The translations under genes were made by a program, and so were the position numbers. The notes beneath the pieces are model-generated. The model worked only from the letters and a program-made list of their open reading frames with translations. It was not told the origin of the DNA and did no database searches. A DNA stretch of 64,000 bases from Rugamonas violacea (GTDB lineage: Bacteria > Pseudomonadota > Gammaproteobacteria > Burkholderiales > Burkholderiaceae_D): NCBI RefSeq assembly GCF_016461825.1, contig NZ_JAEMNU010000040.1, positions 1 through 64,000 of the forward strand. The letters are read 5' to 3'. This document shows positions 38,470 through 46,434 of the stretch, in pieces. Position 1 is the first letter of the stretch, and each line of letters starts with the position of its first letter.

Positions 38470-38511
38470 GGAATAATCTATTCCAATTAATCGCTATTCT
38501 TAAGAAAATAG
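38470..38511. promoter_or_regulatory. Two palindromes before the AhpD-like gene
   Basis: GGAATA-ATC-TATTCC (38470-38484) is a perfect inverted repeat. A second one follows: CTATT (38494-38498) with AATAG (38507-38511), centred on the palindrome TTCTTAAGAA. The region is A+T-rich compared with the genes around it. This looks like a regulator-binding promoter; the regulator gene is not adjacent. Confidence 0.5.
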
Positions 38512-38586
38512 GAATCGTCTACAGTGGCTCCATTCGCTGCACCAGCAGACGAAACCACCAAATCACCGCCCAAGAATGGAGCCACC

Positions 38587-39132
38587 ATGAACCGCATCGC
38601 CATCCCTACCGTAGAGCAATCCCCCGCCGCCTCGCTGCCGCTGTTGGAGGCCGTCAACAAGCAACTCGGCGTGATCCCCAACCTGATGAAGCTGGTCGGC
38701 AACAGCCCGGCCGCGCTGGAGGGCTACCTGTCGCTCAGCGGCGCGCTGGGCAAGGGCGTGCTGAGCGCCGCGCTGCGCGAACGCATCGCCCTGACCATCG
38801 CCGAGTACAACGGCTGCGACTACTGCCTGGCCGCCCACAGCTACCTGGGCAAAAACCTGGCCAAGCTGAGCGACGAGGAAATCAACGCGGCGCGCGACGC
38901 CCGTTCCGCCGATCCGAAAGCCGAGGCCGCGCTGCGCTTCGCCCAGCGTGTCGCCGCCGAGCGCGGCCGCATCGGCGAGCAAGACCTGGCGGCGCTGCGT
39001 GCCGCCGGCTACGACGCCGCCGCCACCGTCGAGATCGTCATCAACGTGGCCCTCAACGTGTTGACCAACTACATCAACAACGTCGCGCAGACGGAACTTG
39101 ACTTCCCCGCCGCCGCGCCAAAAGCGGCCTGA
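38587..39132 (+). CDS. Carboxymuconolactone-decarboxylase/AhpD-like protein
   Basis: The 181-residue helical protein carries the redox CxxC-x3-H of the AhpD-type family in YNGCDYCLAAHSYLG near residue 78. Members act as thiol peroxidase partners or stress proteins; a decarboxylase role is unlikely with this motif. A GGAG site lies seven bases before the ATG. It has its own promoter with two palindromes and ends at a strong hairpin, so it is a single-gene unit separate from the NRPS operon. Confidence 0.88.
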   Translation: MNRIAIPTVEQSPAASLPLLEAVNKQLGVIPNLMKLVGNSPAALEGYLSLSGALGKGVLSAALRERIALTIAEYNGCDYCLAAHSYLGKNLAKLSDEEINAARDARSADPKAEAALRFAQRVAAERGRIGEQDLAALRAAGYDAAATVEIVINVALNVLTNYINNVAQTELDFPAAAPKAA

Positions 39133-39161
39133 TCCGGGGCCGCAGGCGGCCCGTTCCACAG

Positions 39162-39191
39162 CCAAAAGCGTGCCTTTAAGCACGCTTTTGG
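39162..39191. terminator. Strong hairpin after the AhpD-like gene
   Basis: A perfect 12-bp stem (CCAAAAGCGTGC / GCACGCTTTTGG) has a 6-base loop. The T-rich 3' arm gives it terminator character in both directions, although no long T-run follows. It separates this gene from the small RiPP-like gene downstream. Confidence 0.7.
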
Positions 39192-39319
39192 TCTGCGCAC
39201 GCGGCGCCCCGTCAAGCCGGCCCGGCCGTTTGATATGGCACAGCACCACGCTTGCGCCCGCTCCTAGACTGGTCTTGCCGGCCGCGATTTCGCGCCGGAT
39301 AAAACCAACGGAGACAAGC

Positions 39320-39661
39320 ATGGAAATCCAAGACGACACCGAAACACTGCGCAAGTTGTTCGACCAGGTCAACCCCGGCATGGGCGAGGTCGAGTCTATC
39401 CACAAGGCGGAGCTCGACGCCGAGCACGCGCTGGCGCTGATGGCCAACCCGAAAATGGCGCTGAAAAGCATGGGCATTCCGGTCAGCGACGCCTCGCAGG
39501 TCAACATCACCATGAAGAACCGGGCCAACCGCGACGCCGGCAGCGTGATGGACGCCGCCACGATGACGGCGACCAGGGCCGCCCAGTTGCGCCGCATCAT
39601 CGTCATCATCATCCACTACAGCAACTGCGACGCCGACATCATCATCATCGCCACCCGCTGA
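39320..39661 (+). CDS. Candidate RiPP precursor with NHLP-like leader
   Basis: The 113-residue protein has a helical, acidic N-terminal part. Residues about 33-60 (ELDAEHALALMANPKMALKS followed by MGIPVSD) resemble nitrile-hydratase-like leader peptides (NHLP), which usually read as a 'LMADPKAALEEAGI' pattern and then a short beta strand (here QVNITMKN). The C-terminus is unlike any folded domain: basic, then an Ile/Val-rich end (RRIIVIIIHYSNC and DADIIIIATR) that would be the modified core. A GGAG site lies 7 bases before the ATG. No maturation enzyme or peptidase is adjacent, so it is an orphan precursor if real. The leader similarity was judged by eye. Confidence 0.5.
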   Translation: MEIQDDTETLRKLFDQVNPGMGEVESIHKAELDAEHALALMANPKMALKSMGIPVSDASQVNITMKNRANRDAGSVMDAATMTATRAAQLRRIIVIIIHYSNCDADIIIIATR

Positions 39662-39820
39662 ACAGCGCCGCGGCACCGGCGCGCGCAGCGGACGCGCCGG
39701 CCGCCGGCAGGCTCAGCCCGTCTCGGGTACAATGCAGCCTCTTCTGTTAGACGCATGGCACGCCACTACGCGCGCCGCTACAGTCGGCCCGCCACCGGCC
39801 CGCCGACGCCATCAAAAATT

Positions 39821-40570
39821 ATGAAATCAATTTCCCTGCTCGCCTTGGCACTGGCCATCGCACACGGCGGCGTTGCCGCCAAAGAAACCCCCGAACCCGG
39901 CCGCACCTGGAACACCTCCGCCGAACTGGGCGCCATCACCACCTCCGGCAACACCGTCGGCACCTCCGTCACCGGCAAAATCGACGCCCGCCAAGAGCTG
40001 GAGGACTGGAGCAACGAATACGTCCTCAGCGGCTATTTCAAGGAAGACGAGAACACCCAGGACGACGGCAGCAAGGTGCGCGAGCGCTCGGCCGAGCGCT
40101 TCTCGCTGTCGGCCAAGGCGGCCTACAAATTGGTCGAGGACGGCGCCAAGCTGTTCGCGCTGGCCTCCCACGTCGACGACAAGTTCGGCGCCTACACGCG
40201 CTATTCGACACTGGGCATCGGTTACGGCGCGCGCTGGCTGAAGACACGCGACAAGAGCATCGACGCGGAAATCGGTCCCGGCTACTTCAAGGGCATGCGC
40301 GCCACCGGCGAGCTGGAAAGCGGCATGACGGTGCGTGGCGCGGCCACGCTGAAATGGCAGTTGAGCGATTCGGCCGCCTTCGCGCAGGCGATCAGCGTCG
40401 AACGCGGCACCTCGAACACCCACTCGATGGCCGAGACCTCGCTGCGCACCAAAATCAACGGCACCATGCAGATGAAGGCTGCCTTCAGCGTGCGCAACGA
40501 CACCAGCGTGCCCGAGGACAAAAAGAACACCGACTCGCAAACCTCGGTGACCTTGGTCTACTCGTTCTAA
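39821..40570 (+). CDS. DUF481 outer-membrane protein
   Basis: This 249-residue protein starts with a signal peptide (MKSISLLALALAIAHGGVAA) and continues as alternating beta-strand sequence ending in TSVTLVYSF, a typical outer-membrane C-terminus. TWNTSAELGAITTSGNT is the N-terminal signature of the DUF481 (YdiY-like) family of salt- or acid-induced barrel proteins of unknown function. I chose the ATG at 39821 over an upstream one at 39755, because it begins the signal peptide. Confidence 0.85.
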   Translation: MKSISLLALALAIAHGGVAAKETPEPGRTWNTSAELGAITTSGNTVGTSVTGKIDARQELEDWSNEYVLSGYFKEDENTQDDGSKVRERSAERFSLSAKAAYKLVEDGAKLFALASHVDDKFGAYTRYSTLGIGYGARWLKTRDKSIDAEIGPGYFKGMRATGELESGMTVRGAATLKWQLSDSAAFAQAISVERGTSNTHSMAETSLRTKINGTMQMKAAFSVRNDTSVPEDKKNTDSQTSVTLVYSF

Positions 40571-40600
40571 ACGTCGCCGCAAGCGCGTTACCGTAAACGC

Positions 40601-40632
40601 AAAAAACGCTGGCGCGGCGGGCGTCCAGCGTT
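40601..40632 (-). terminator. Terminator of the VOC gene
   Basis: On the minus strand AACGCTGG pairs with CCAGCGTT around a 12-base GC-rich loop, and TTTT follows. It lies just past the VOC gene stop and faces the converging DUF481 gene, so it may serve both. Confidence 0.75.
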
Positions 40633-40650
40633 GCTTAACGCGCTAGCGCA

Positions 40651-41085
40651 TCAGGAATACATCGCCGTCAGCAGGCGCTGCATCTCGGCCACCGGCACGT
40701 CCTTCTTGTGCGTCGAAATGGTCCAGGTGTTACCGAACGGGTCCAGCACGCGGCCCTCGCGCGCGCCGAAGAACATGTCGCTCACCGGACTCAGCTCCTT
40801 GGCGCCCTCCTTCAAGGCCAGCGCGAAGGTGGCGTCCGAATCGCCCACGTAAATCTGCGCCAACAGTGCCTGTTCCGGCCATCCTTCCATCGTCTCGCCC
40901 AGATTGATGCGCGAGTCGCCGATCTGCAGCTCGCAGTGGGCCACCTTGCCGTCCGGCGAGGTCAAACGCAGCACCTCCTCGGCACCGAAGACTTTCTTGT
41001 AAAAAGTCACCGCGTCGGCCACGTTTTTTACGATGCTGTTCGGCGTGATGGTGTGCGATCCCTCAGGTTTTCCATGCTTGATCAT
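40651..41085 (-). CDS. VOC-family (PhnB/glyoxalase-like) protein
   Basis: The 144-residue protein has two beta-alpha-beta-beta-beta modules of the vicinal-oxygen-chelate fold: SIVKNVADAVTFYKKVFGAEE in the first and FGAREGRVLDPFGNTWTIST in the second. The best match is the PhnB-like subgroup. I chose the ATG at 41085 because AAGGAG lies eight bases upstream; the longer open frame adds Arg-rich residues unlike the family. The substrate is unknown. Confidence 0.85.
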   Translation of the reverse strand: MIKHGKPEGSHTITPNSIVKNVADAVTFYKKVFGAEEVLRLTSPDGKVAHCELQIGDSRINLGETMEGWPEQALLAQIYVGDSDATFALALKEGAKELSPVSDMFFGAREGRVLDPFGNTWTISTHKKDVPVAEMQRLLTAMYS

Positions 41086-41382
41086 TTGCTTCTCCTTGGT
41101 TGAAAAAGTCATTGCAGGGCTTGCAATGTGACGCATGATGCATATTGAAAGTCGCCACGCGGCCTTATGCCGTATGGCCTTGCGCCGCGCGCCAAGATCT
41201 GGCGCGGGCCTCTGCGCCGGCCGACGAGGCACGGTGGCGAAGCTGAAAAATGGCTGGCGATGCGCCTGCGGCATGCCGTCTTGCGGCACTGCCAGGCGTA
41301 CTTGGCTGGCGGGCGGCGCAACGGCGCGCCGTGCCGCTATGATGCCCCAGTGCGGCGCCGCCGTCGATAGACAAATCGTTGA
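41086..41382. other. Intergenic region, nothing recognised
   Basis: This separates the VOC gene from the end of a LytTR regulator gene. It begins with the VOC ribosome site and promoter side. The GC-rich centre has short overlapping frames on both strands, but none has a ribosome site or a family match. Confidence 0.4.
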
Positions 41383-42135
41383 TTACATGCCTTTAAAGCG
41401 GTGCTGGAAGCGTTGACTGACCGGCAAGCGCGCCGCATGGCCGCGCAGCTGCAACCAACAGGCTTCGTCGGCGTCGCGCTGCACGGCGGCGATACGTTTG
41501 ACCGACACCACATAGCCACGGTGGATTTGCCAGAACGTGTTTGGTTCTAGCGCCTCGGCCAACTCCTTGATCGGAGTGCGAATGTGCGCCTCCAGCGCGT
41601 CCGTCACCACGCGGGTGTACTTGTGTTCCGAGCAAAAATACACCACGTCGTTCAGGTCGATGAAGTGGATCGCGTTGCCCACAGAGGCCTGCAACCAGGC
41701 CGGCGCGACGCGCGCCGGCACCAACTGTTGCAACAGGCGCGCCAGATCCGGTGGCGGCGTGCCCAGCCGGGCGCGCACGCGCTCGATGGCGCGCGCCAGA
41801 CGCACCGGATCGGTCGGCTTCATCACGTAGTCGAGCGCGCCCTCGTCGAAGGCGGCCAAGGCGTGCTCCTGGTGGGCGGTGACGAATACCACGTGGGTAC
41901 GCGCGCCGAAGGTGCGTGCCACCTCAAGGCCGCTCAGGCCGGGCATGCGGATGTCGAGGAAGGCGACGTCGGGTTGCACCTCGCGCGCGATCTGCAAGGC
42001 CTGATAACCGTCGGCCGCCTCGCCCACCATCTCCGCCTCGGGCCACAGCGCGGCCAGCGACTCGCGCAGTTCGGCCCGCAGTAGCGGTTCGTCGTCGGCG
42101 ATCAGGATGCGCGGGCGGTAAGTGGTCTGGTTCAT
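41383..42135 (-). CDS. LytTR response regulator
   Basis: The 250-residue protein has a receiver domain (residues 8-125; ILIADDEPLLRAEL, phospho-acceptor Asp in DVAFLDIRMPGLSG, Lys in YVMKPTDP) and a C-terminal LytTR DNA-binding domain (about 150-250; DLNDVVYFCSEHKYTRVVT, FWQIHRGYVVSVKRI). It overlaps the kinase gene by ATGA and is surely its partner. The target genes are unknown; LytTR proteins bind direct-repeat sites, which I could not identify here. Confidence 0.92.
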   Translation of the reverse strand: MNQTTYRPRILIADDEPLLRAELRESLAALWPEAEMVGEAADGYQALQIAREVQPDVAFLDIRMPGLSGLEVARTFGARTHVVFVTAHQEHALAAFDEGALDYVMKPTDPVRLARAIERVRARLGTPPPDLARLLQQLVPARVAPAWLQASVGNAIHFIDLNDVVYFCSEHKYTRVVTDALEAHIRTPIKELAEALEPNTFWQIHRGYVVSVKRIAAVQRDADEACWLQLRGHAARLPVSQRFQHRFKGM

Positions 42136-43214
42136 GCTGGATCGGTCGTGGTTGTGATGTAGGGGATGGTCAGCTCGGCCTCGGTCCAGCCGTCGGCGCC
42201 GATGCGCAAGGCGAAGGCGGCGTCCGCGCCGTACAGGGCGGCCAGGCGCTGGCGTAGGTTGTGCAGTCCAACCCCGCTGCCCAGCACCACGCTCACCAGA
42301 CCGGCGCCATTGTCGCGCACAGTCAGCCGCAGCCGCGCGCCGTCCAGCAGTGCGAGCAAGCGTACCTCGACGTCGCCGCTGCGCGGCTCGACACCGTGCT
42401 GGACGGCGTTCTCCACCAGTGGCATCAGCAGCAACGGCGGCAGTTGGGCGGCGCCCAGCGCGGCCGGACAATCGAGTTCGAAGCGCAGCCGCTCGCCGAA
42501 GCGGATCGCCATCAACGCCAGGTAGTGCTGCGCCAATTCGAACTCACGCCCCAGGCTGGACATGGGCCGGCGCAAGTCCGGCAGCGCACTGTGTAGATAA
42601 GCGATCAGATGGTCGAGCATTTGCACGGCGCGGGCCGGCTCGTGGCGCGCCAGATAGCGCGTGTTGGCCAGCGTGTTGTAGAGGAAGTGCGGCTCGATCT
42701 GCGCTTGCAGCGCCTTCAGGTCGGCCGTCAGCGCCGACTGGGTCAGTTGCGCCAGATGCAGCGCGCGCGCCTGGCTCTGCGCGATCCATAGCGGCAGCGC
42801 CAGCGTCAGCAGGCCGAAACCCAGCGCGCTGCTGAACACCTGCGGCAAGGCCATGCCCCGCAACCCCAAGCCGGCCAGCCCGGCACGGTAGCCGGCGGCG
42901 CAGAGCAGGCTGCTCAGTGACAGGATCAGGAGCAGCATTGGCCACAGCCAAAACCAGGCGCGCGGACCGCGCAACAGGTATTCCAGCGCCCGCAGCACGC
43001 CGGCCGTGATACCCAGCGGCAGCAGCAAGGCGCCGAACAAGGCGGCCCAGGTGTAGGCATGGCGGTGCAGGGACAGCGCCGTCAGCGCCACCACCAGCAG
43101 CAGGCTAACGGCCGCCTGCCCGCGCGAGAAACCGGCCACCTCGCGCAGTAGCGCCGCAGGGCCGCTCGGCGCGGCACCGACGCTGCGCGCATGTGGCGTC
43201 AATATTCCAATCAC
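42132..43214 (-). CDS. LytS/YpdA-type sensor histidine kinase
   Basis: The 360-residue protein has about four membrane helices (residues 15-165) and a His-kinase domain with the phosphorylated His in QIEPHFLYNTLANTRYL and the ATP site in LMPLVENAVQHGVEP and GVGLHNLRQRL. I chose the GTG at 43214 because it overlaps the preceding TGA in GTGA; the open frame extends 31 codons further upstream with Arg-rich residues. It is the sensor for the overlapping LytTR regulator. Confidence 0.85.
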   Translation of the reverse strand: MIGILTPHARSVGAAPSGPAALLREVAGFSRGQAAVSLLLVVALTALSLHRHAYTWAALFGALLLPLGITAGVLRALEYLLRGPRAWFWLWPMLLLILSLSSLLCAAGYRAGLAGLGLRGMALPQVFSSALGFGLLTLALPLWIAQSQARALHLAQLTQSALTADLKALQAQIEPHFLYNTLANTRYLARHEPARAVQMLDHLIAYLHSALPDLRRPMSSLGREFELAQHYLALMAIRFGERLRFELDCPAALGAAQLPPLLLMPLVENAVQHGVEPRSGDVEVRLLALLDGARLRLTVRDNGAGLVSVVLGSGVGLHNLRQRLAALYGADAAFALRIGADGWTEAELTIPYITTTTDPA

Positions 43215-43783
43215 AACGAAGGCCGCTGCGCAAGTGGCGCGCGCGGCGGCATCCGGTCGACCGCCACGTCGTCGCCGACGACCTCCAGCGACAGCTCGTC
43301 CATCCACACCTCGCCGCTGCCGGAATTGATGACGCCGAACAGCATGCTCTCGGCGTCCGCCGGAACGTCGAGCACCACGCTGCGCGTCTGCCAGGCGACG
43401 CTGCCCTTGATCGGCTTGTCTTGGCTGTTGTAGAAAGCAGCCCCTTGGGTGCTCTGGCTATCGGCGCGCATCCATAGGCCGGCCCAGCCGTCCACATCGC
43501 GACTCTTGACCTTGGCCTGGAAGCGCACGCGCCGGCCACGGTAATTGTCGGCGCCGATTTGCTGCGTCAGCGAGCCCCAGCTCTTGCCGTCGCCCGCCAC
43601 ATGGCGCAGAAACTTGGCGCCCTTGCCGCTGCTGGTCTCGGTGTAGTCGATGCCGGCCTGGTAGGCGGCGGGCGATTCGCCGGCCAGCATCCAGGTCGAG
43701 GGCAGCGTGCCGGTGGCGTTCTCGGCCAAGGCCCACAGCGACGTGGCGGCCAAGGCGGCGGCAATAATGTACATCGGTTTCAT
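43211..43783 (-). CDS. Secreted protein of unknown function, first gene of the LytTR operon
   Basis: This 190-residue protein begins with a signal peptide (MKPMYIIAAALAATSLWALA). The mature part looks like a beta-sandwich: GRRVRFQAKVKSRDVDGWAG, LWMRADSQ, SVAWQTRSVVLDVP and GEVWMDELSLEVVG. It resembles jelly-roll ligand-binding modules, but I cannot name the family. GGAGAG lies just upstream of the chosen ATG. The overlap with the kinase gene suggests that it binds a signal for the two-component system. Confidence 0.65.
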   Translation of the reverse strand: MKPMYIIAAALAATSLWALAENATGTLPSTWMLAGESPAAYQAGIDYTETSSGKGAKFLRHVAGDGKSWGSLTQQIGADNYRGRRVRFQAKVKSRDVDGWAGLWMRADSQSTQGAAFYNSQDKPIKGSVAWQTRSVVLDVPADAESMLFGVINSGSGEVWMDELSLEVVGDDVAVDRMPPRAPLAQRPSL

Positions 43784-44161
43784 GATCTCTCCATAAGCAT
43801 GACGGGATGTCATGAACGCTACTGTGCCGCAGCCGGCGCGGCGCGGGGCCGCCTTGCGACAAGCGCCGTCAACGGCCGACAAACGCGGCCGCAGGGCGAT
43901 GGGCGGACAGACCGCGACGGTCGACTGCAGCGGGCCGCAACGCACGCCGGACGCCGTGGACGCGCCGGGTATCGCCGATCCGCTGGCCCAACATTGCGCG
44001 GATTATAACGCCCGCCATCGCCGTTGCCGCCGCCGGCTCCATCGCGCCGCCCGCCGGACACATTTGGCGCTGTCCAAAGCGAGCCCGTTTTGCTATAGTC
44101 GGCCCGCGCATGGTGACCGCCACCATTCCAAAACCCGTCCTACTTTTATCCCCACGCCACT
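43784..44161. promoter_or_regulatory. Divergent promoter region between the LytTR operon and purT
   Basis: A perfect inverted repeat CATGAC-N5-GTCATG (43798-43814) lies 15 bases upstream of the secreted-protein start and may be an operator. A -10-like TATAGT (44094-44099) lies 63 bases before purT, without a convincing -35 partner. The middle is GC-rich, and I see no gene in it. Confidence 0.35.
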
Positions 44162-45370
44162 ATGACTACGCCACGCATTTTCGGTACCCCCCTGTCCCCT
44201 TCCGCCACCAAGGTCATGCTGCTCGGCTCCGGTGAACTCGGCAAGGAAGTCATCATCGCCCTGCAACGGCTGGGCGTCGAAGTGATCGCCGTCGACCGCT
44301 ATCCGAACGCGCCCGGCCACCAGGTGGCACACCGCTCCCACGTCATCAACATGGCCGACGGCGCCGCGCTGGCCGCCTTGATCGAACTGGAACAGCCCGA
44401 CCTGATCGTGCCGGAGATCGAGGCGATCGCCACCGACACCCTGGCCGCGCTGGAGCAGGCCGGCAAGATCACCTGCATCCCGACCGCCCGCGCCGCCCAG
44501 CTGACCATGAACCGCGAAGGCATCCGCTGCCTGGCCGCCGAGACGCTGGGCCTGGCCACCTCGCCCTACCGCTTCGCCAGCAGCCTGGCCGAGCTGGAGG
44601 CCGCCTGCGCCGAAATCGGCTTCCCCTGCGTGGTCAAGCCGGTGATGTCCTCGTCGGGCAAGGGTCAGTCGAAACTCGACGGTGCCGCCGAAGTCAAGGC
44701 CGCCTGGGACCACGCCGCCGCCGGCAGCCGGGTCGACAGCGGCCGCGTCATCGTCGAGGGCTTCATCGACTTCGACTACGAGATCACGCTGCTGACGGTG
44801 CGCGCCATCGGCGCCGACGGCACGGTCGAGACGCAGTTCTGCGAGCCGATCGGCCACGTCCAGGTGCAGGGCGACTATGTGGAATCGTGGCAGCCCTGCC
44901 GCATGGACCCGCTGGCGCTGCAACGCGCGCGCGACATCGCCGAAAAAGTCACCGGTGACCTGGGCGGCCTGGGCCTGTTCGGCGTCGAGCTGTTCGTCAA
45001 GGGCGACATGGTCTGGTTCTCGGAAGTGAGCCCGCGTCCGCACGACACCGGCATGGTCACCATGGCGACCCAGGTGCAAAGCGAGTTCGAGCTGCATGCC
45101 AAGGCCATTCTCGGTCTGCCGGTGAACGTGGCGCTGCGCGCGCCGGGCGCCTCGGCGGTGATCTATGGCCAGCACGAGGCGGCCGGTATCGCCTTCGAGG
45201 GCGTGGCCGAAGCGCTGCGCGTGCCGGGCAGCGACATCCGCCTGTTCGGCAAACCGGAGTCCTTCGCCCGCCGCCGCATGGGCGTGGCGCTGGCCACCGC
45301 CGATGATGTAGAGACGGCGCGCCTGCGCGCCAAGGAAGCGGCGTCCAAGGTCAAGCCGGTGCTGGGCTGA
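44162..45370 (+). CDS. purT: Formate-dependent phosphoribosylglycinamide formyltransferase
   Basis: The enzyme formylates GAR with formate and ATP in purine synthesis, independent of folate. The 402 residues are the usual length. It has the ATP-grasp fold with [20 protein letters not shown] at the start, [18 protein letters not shown] near 45, [14 protein letters not shown] near 85 and [15 protein letters not shown] near 160. [15 protein letters not shown] near 290 holds metal ligands. It is a single-gene unit followed by a palindromic repeat. Confidence 0.97.
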   Translation: MTTPRIFGTPLSPSATKVMLLGSGELGKEVIIALQRLGVEVIAVDRYPNAPGHQVAHRSHVINMADGAALAALIELEQPDLIVPEIEAIATDTLAALEQAGKITCIPTARAAQLTMNREGIRCLAAETLGLATSPYRFASSLAELEAACAEIGFPCVVKPVMSSSGKGQSKLDGAAEVKAAWDHAAAGSRVDSGRVIVEGFIDFDYEITLLTVRAIGADGTVETQFCEPIGHVQVQGDYVESWQPCRMDPLALQRARDIAEKVTGDLGGLGLFGVELFVKGDMVWFSEVSPRPHDTGMVTMATQVQSEFELHAKAILGLPVNVALRAPGASAVIYGQHEAAGIAFEGVAEALRVPGSDIRLFGKPESFARRRMGVALATADDVETARLRAKEAASKVKPVLG

Positions 45371-45418
45371 CAGCCGGCGCGCCGGCGGCGCACGCAACAC
45401 CCCGAGGCGTGAAGCTGG

Positions 45419-45446
45419 GGTCGGACCCCTCGGGGTCCGACCCCGG
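45419..45446. repeat. Dispersed palindromic element, copy 2
   Basis: GGGGTCGGACCCC and GGGGTCCGACCCC form a perfect 13-bp inverted repeat with two bases between. It shares its core with 6047-6086. Similar CAGCCGGCG[C/T]GCCGGCG blocks flank it on both sides, so the whole unit is nested. It may also terminate purT, with TTTTGCGTTT following. Confidence 0.75.
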
Positions 45447-45504
45447 TTTTGCGTTTGGGGGGCAGCCGGCGTGCCGGCGCGCTAAACCAGGCCCACCTCC
45501 CGCC

Positions 45505-46434
45505 TCACATCTGGCGGAACAGGTCGACGTAATTGCGACTGACCACCAGCTGCTCCGGCCGCCCTTTCAGCTGCACCATCAGCCGACCACGAAAATCGGT
45601 CTTGGTGCCGGCCACATGGCGCGCCGCCACGATCACGCTGCGGTGGATCTGCCAGAAGTTGGCTTCGTCGAGCTGCTCGCGCAGTTGGCGCAGCGGCGTG
45701 CGGATCAAACTCTCGCCGCCAGCCAGGAAGACGCTGGTGTACTTGTCGTTGCTCTGGAAGTAGATCACCTCCTCGATCGGAATCAATCGCGTCTCCTCGC
45801 CGTGGGCGGCGCGTATCCATTGCAGCGGCGCGACGACCGGCGCCGACACCAGCGGCGCGCCCATACTCGCCCCCATACCCACGCCAGCACCTGCGGCGGC
45901 GCCAATGCCAGCGTTGGCAGCCGCGCCAGCCGCCCCCCCGCCCGCCACCAACTGCGCGCTAAGCTGCAGCAGCAAGGCTTGCACGGCGTCGATGGCCGGC
46001 GCCACCGCCGGCTCGCGCAGCGTTGCCTTCAGCTTGGCCACGGTTTTACCCAAGCGTTCCAGGTTGACCGGCTTGAGCAGGTAGTCGACGGCGGCGTGCT
46101 CGAAGGCGTCGACGGCATACTGGTCGTGCGCGGTGACGAAGACGATATGCGGCGGCCGCGCGCCGGCGGCCAAGCGCGCCGCCACGTCCAGGCCACTCAG
46201 GCCGGGCATGCTGATGTCGAGGAAGACCACGTCGGGCGCCTCCTCGTCGATCAGGCGCAGCGCGTCGAGACCGTTGGCGGCCTTGGCGACGATCTTCAAT
46301 TCGGGCCAGACGCCGGCCAGCTGGCTGGCCAAATAGTCCAGCAGGTGCGGCTCGTCGTCGGCGATTATGGCGCGGGGATGGTTGATGATGGCTCCGTGTT
46401 CAAAGGCAGCAGCAGACGCACAGTCAGGCCGCAA
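45505..46434 (-). CDS. LytTR response regulator (second pair); start uncertain
   Basis: The receiver domain (RAIIADDEPHLLDYLASQLA, Asp in DVVFLDISMPGLSG, Lys in YLLKPVN) is followed by a Gly/Ala-rich linker and a LytTR domain (PIEEVIYFQSNDKYTSVF, FWQIHRSVIVAARHV). No ATG lies near the domain start. The nearest usable codon is the TTG at 46434, giving 309 residues and overlapping the kinase gene by about 70 bases; an ATC about 45 bases further in has GGAG just before it and could be a rare start. An in-frame GTG at 46578 is too far upstream. It pairs with the adjacent kinase. Confidence 0.82.
   Translation of the reverse strand: MRPDCASAAAFEHGAIINHPRAIIADDEPHLLDYLASQLAGVWPELKIVAKAANGLDALRLIDEEAPDVVFLDISMPGLSGLDVAARLAAGARPPHIVFVTAHDQYAVDAFEHAAVDYLLKPVNLERLGKTVAKLKATLREPAVAPAIDAVQALLLQLSAQLVAGGGAAGAAANAGIGAAAGAGVGMGASMGAPLVSAPVVAPLQWIRAAHGEETRLIPIEEVIYFQSNDKYTSVFLAGGESLIRTPLRQLREQLDEANFWQIHRSVIVAARHVAGTKTDFRGRLMVQLKGRPEQLVVSRNYVDLFRQM

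Noticed and set aside
38587-39132. Gamma-carboxymuconolactone decarboxylase acting in aromatic breakdown
   Set aside because: The CxxC-x3-H motif indicates the AhpD-like redox group, and no aromatic-degradation genes are near.
39162-39191. Hairpin considered as a small RNA gene
   Set aside because: It directly follows a stop codon and no promoter is visible; a terminator accounts for it.
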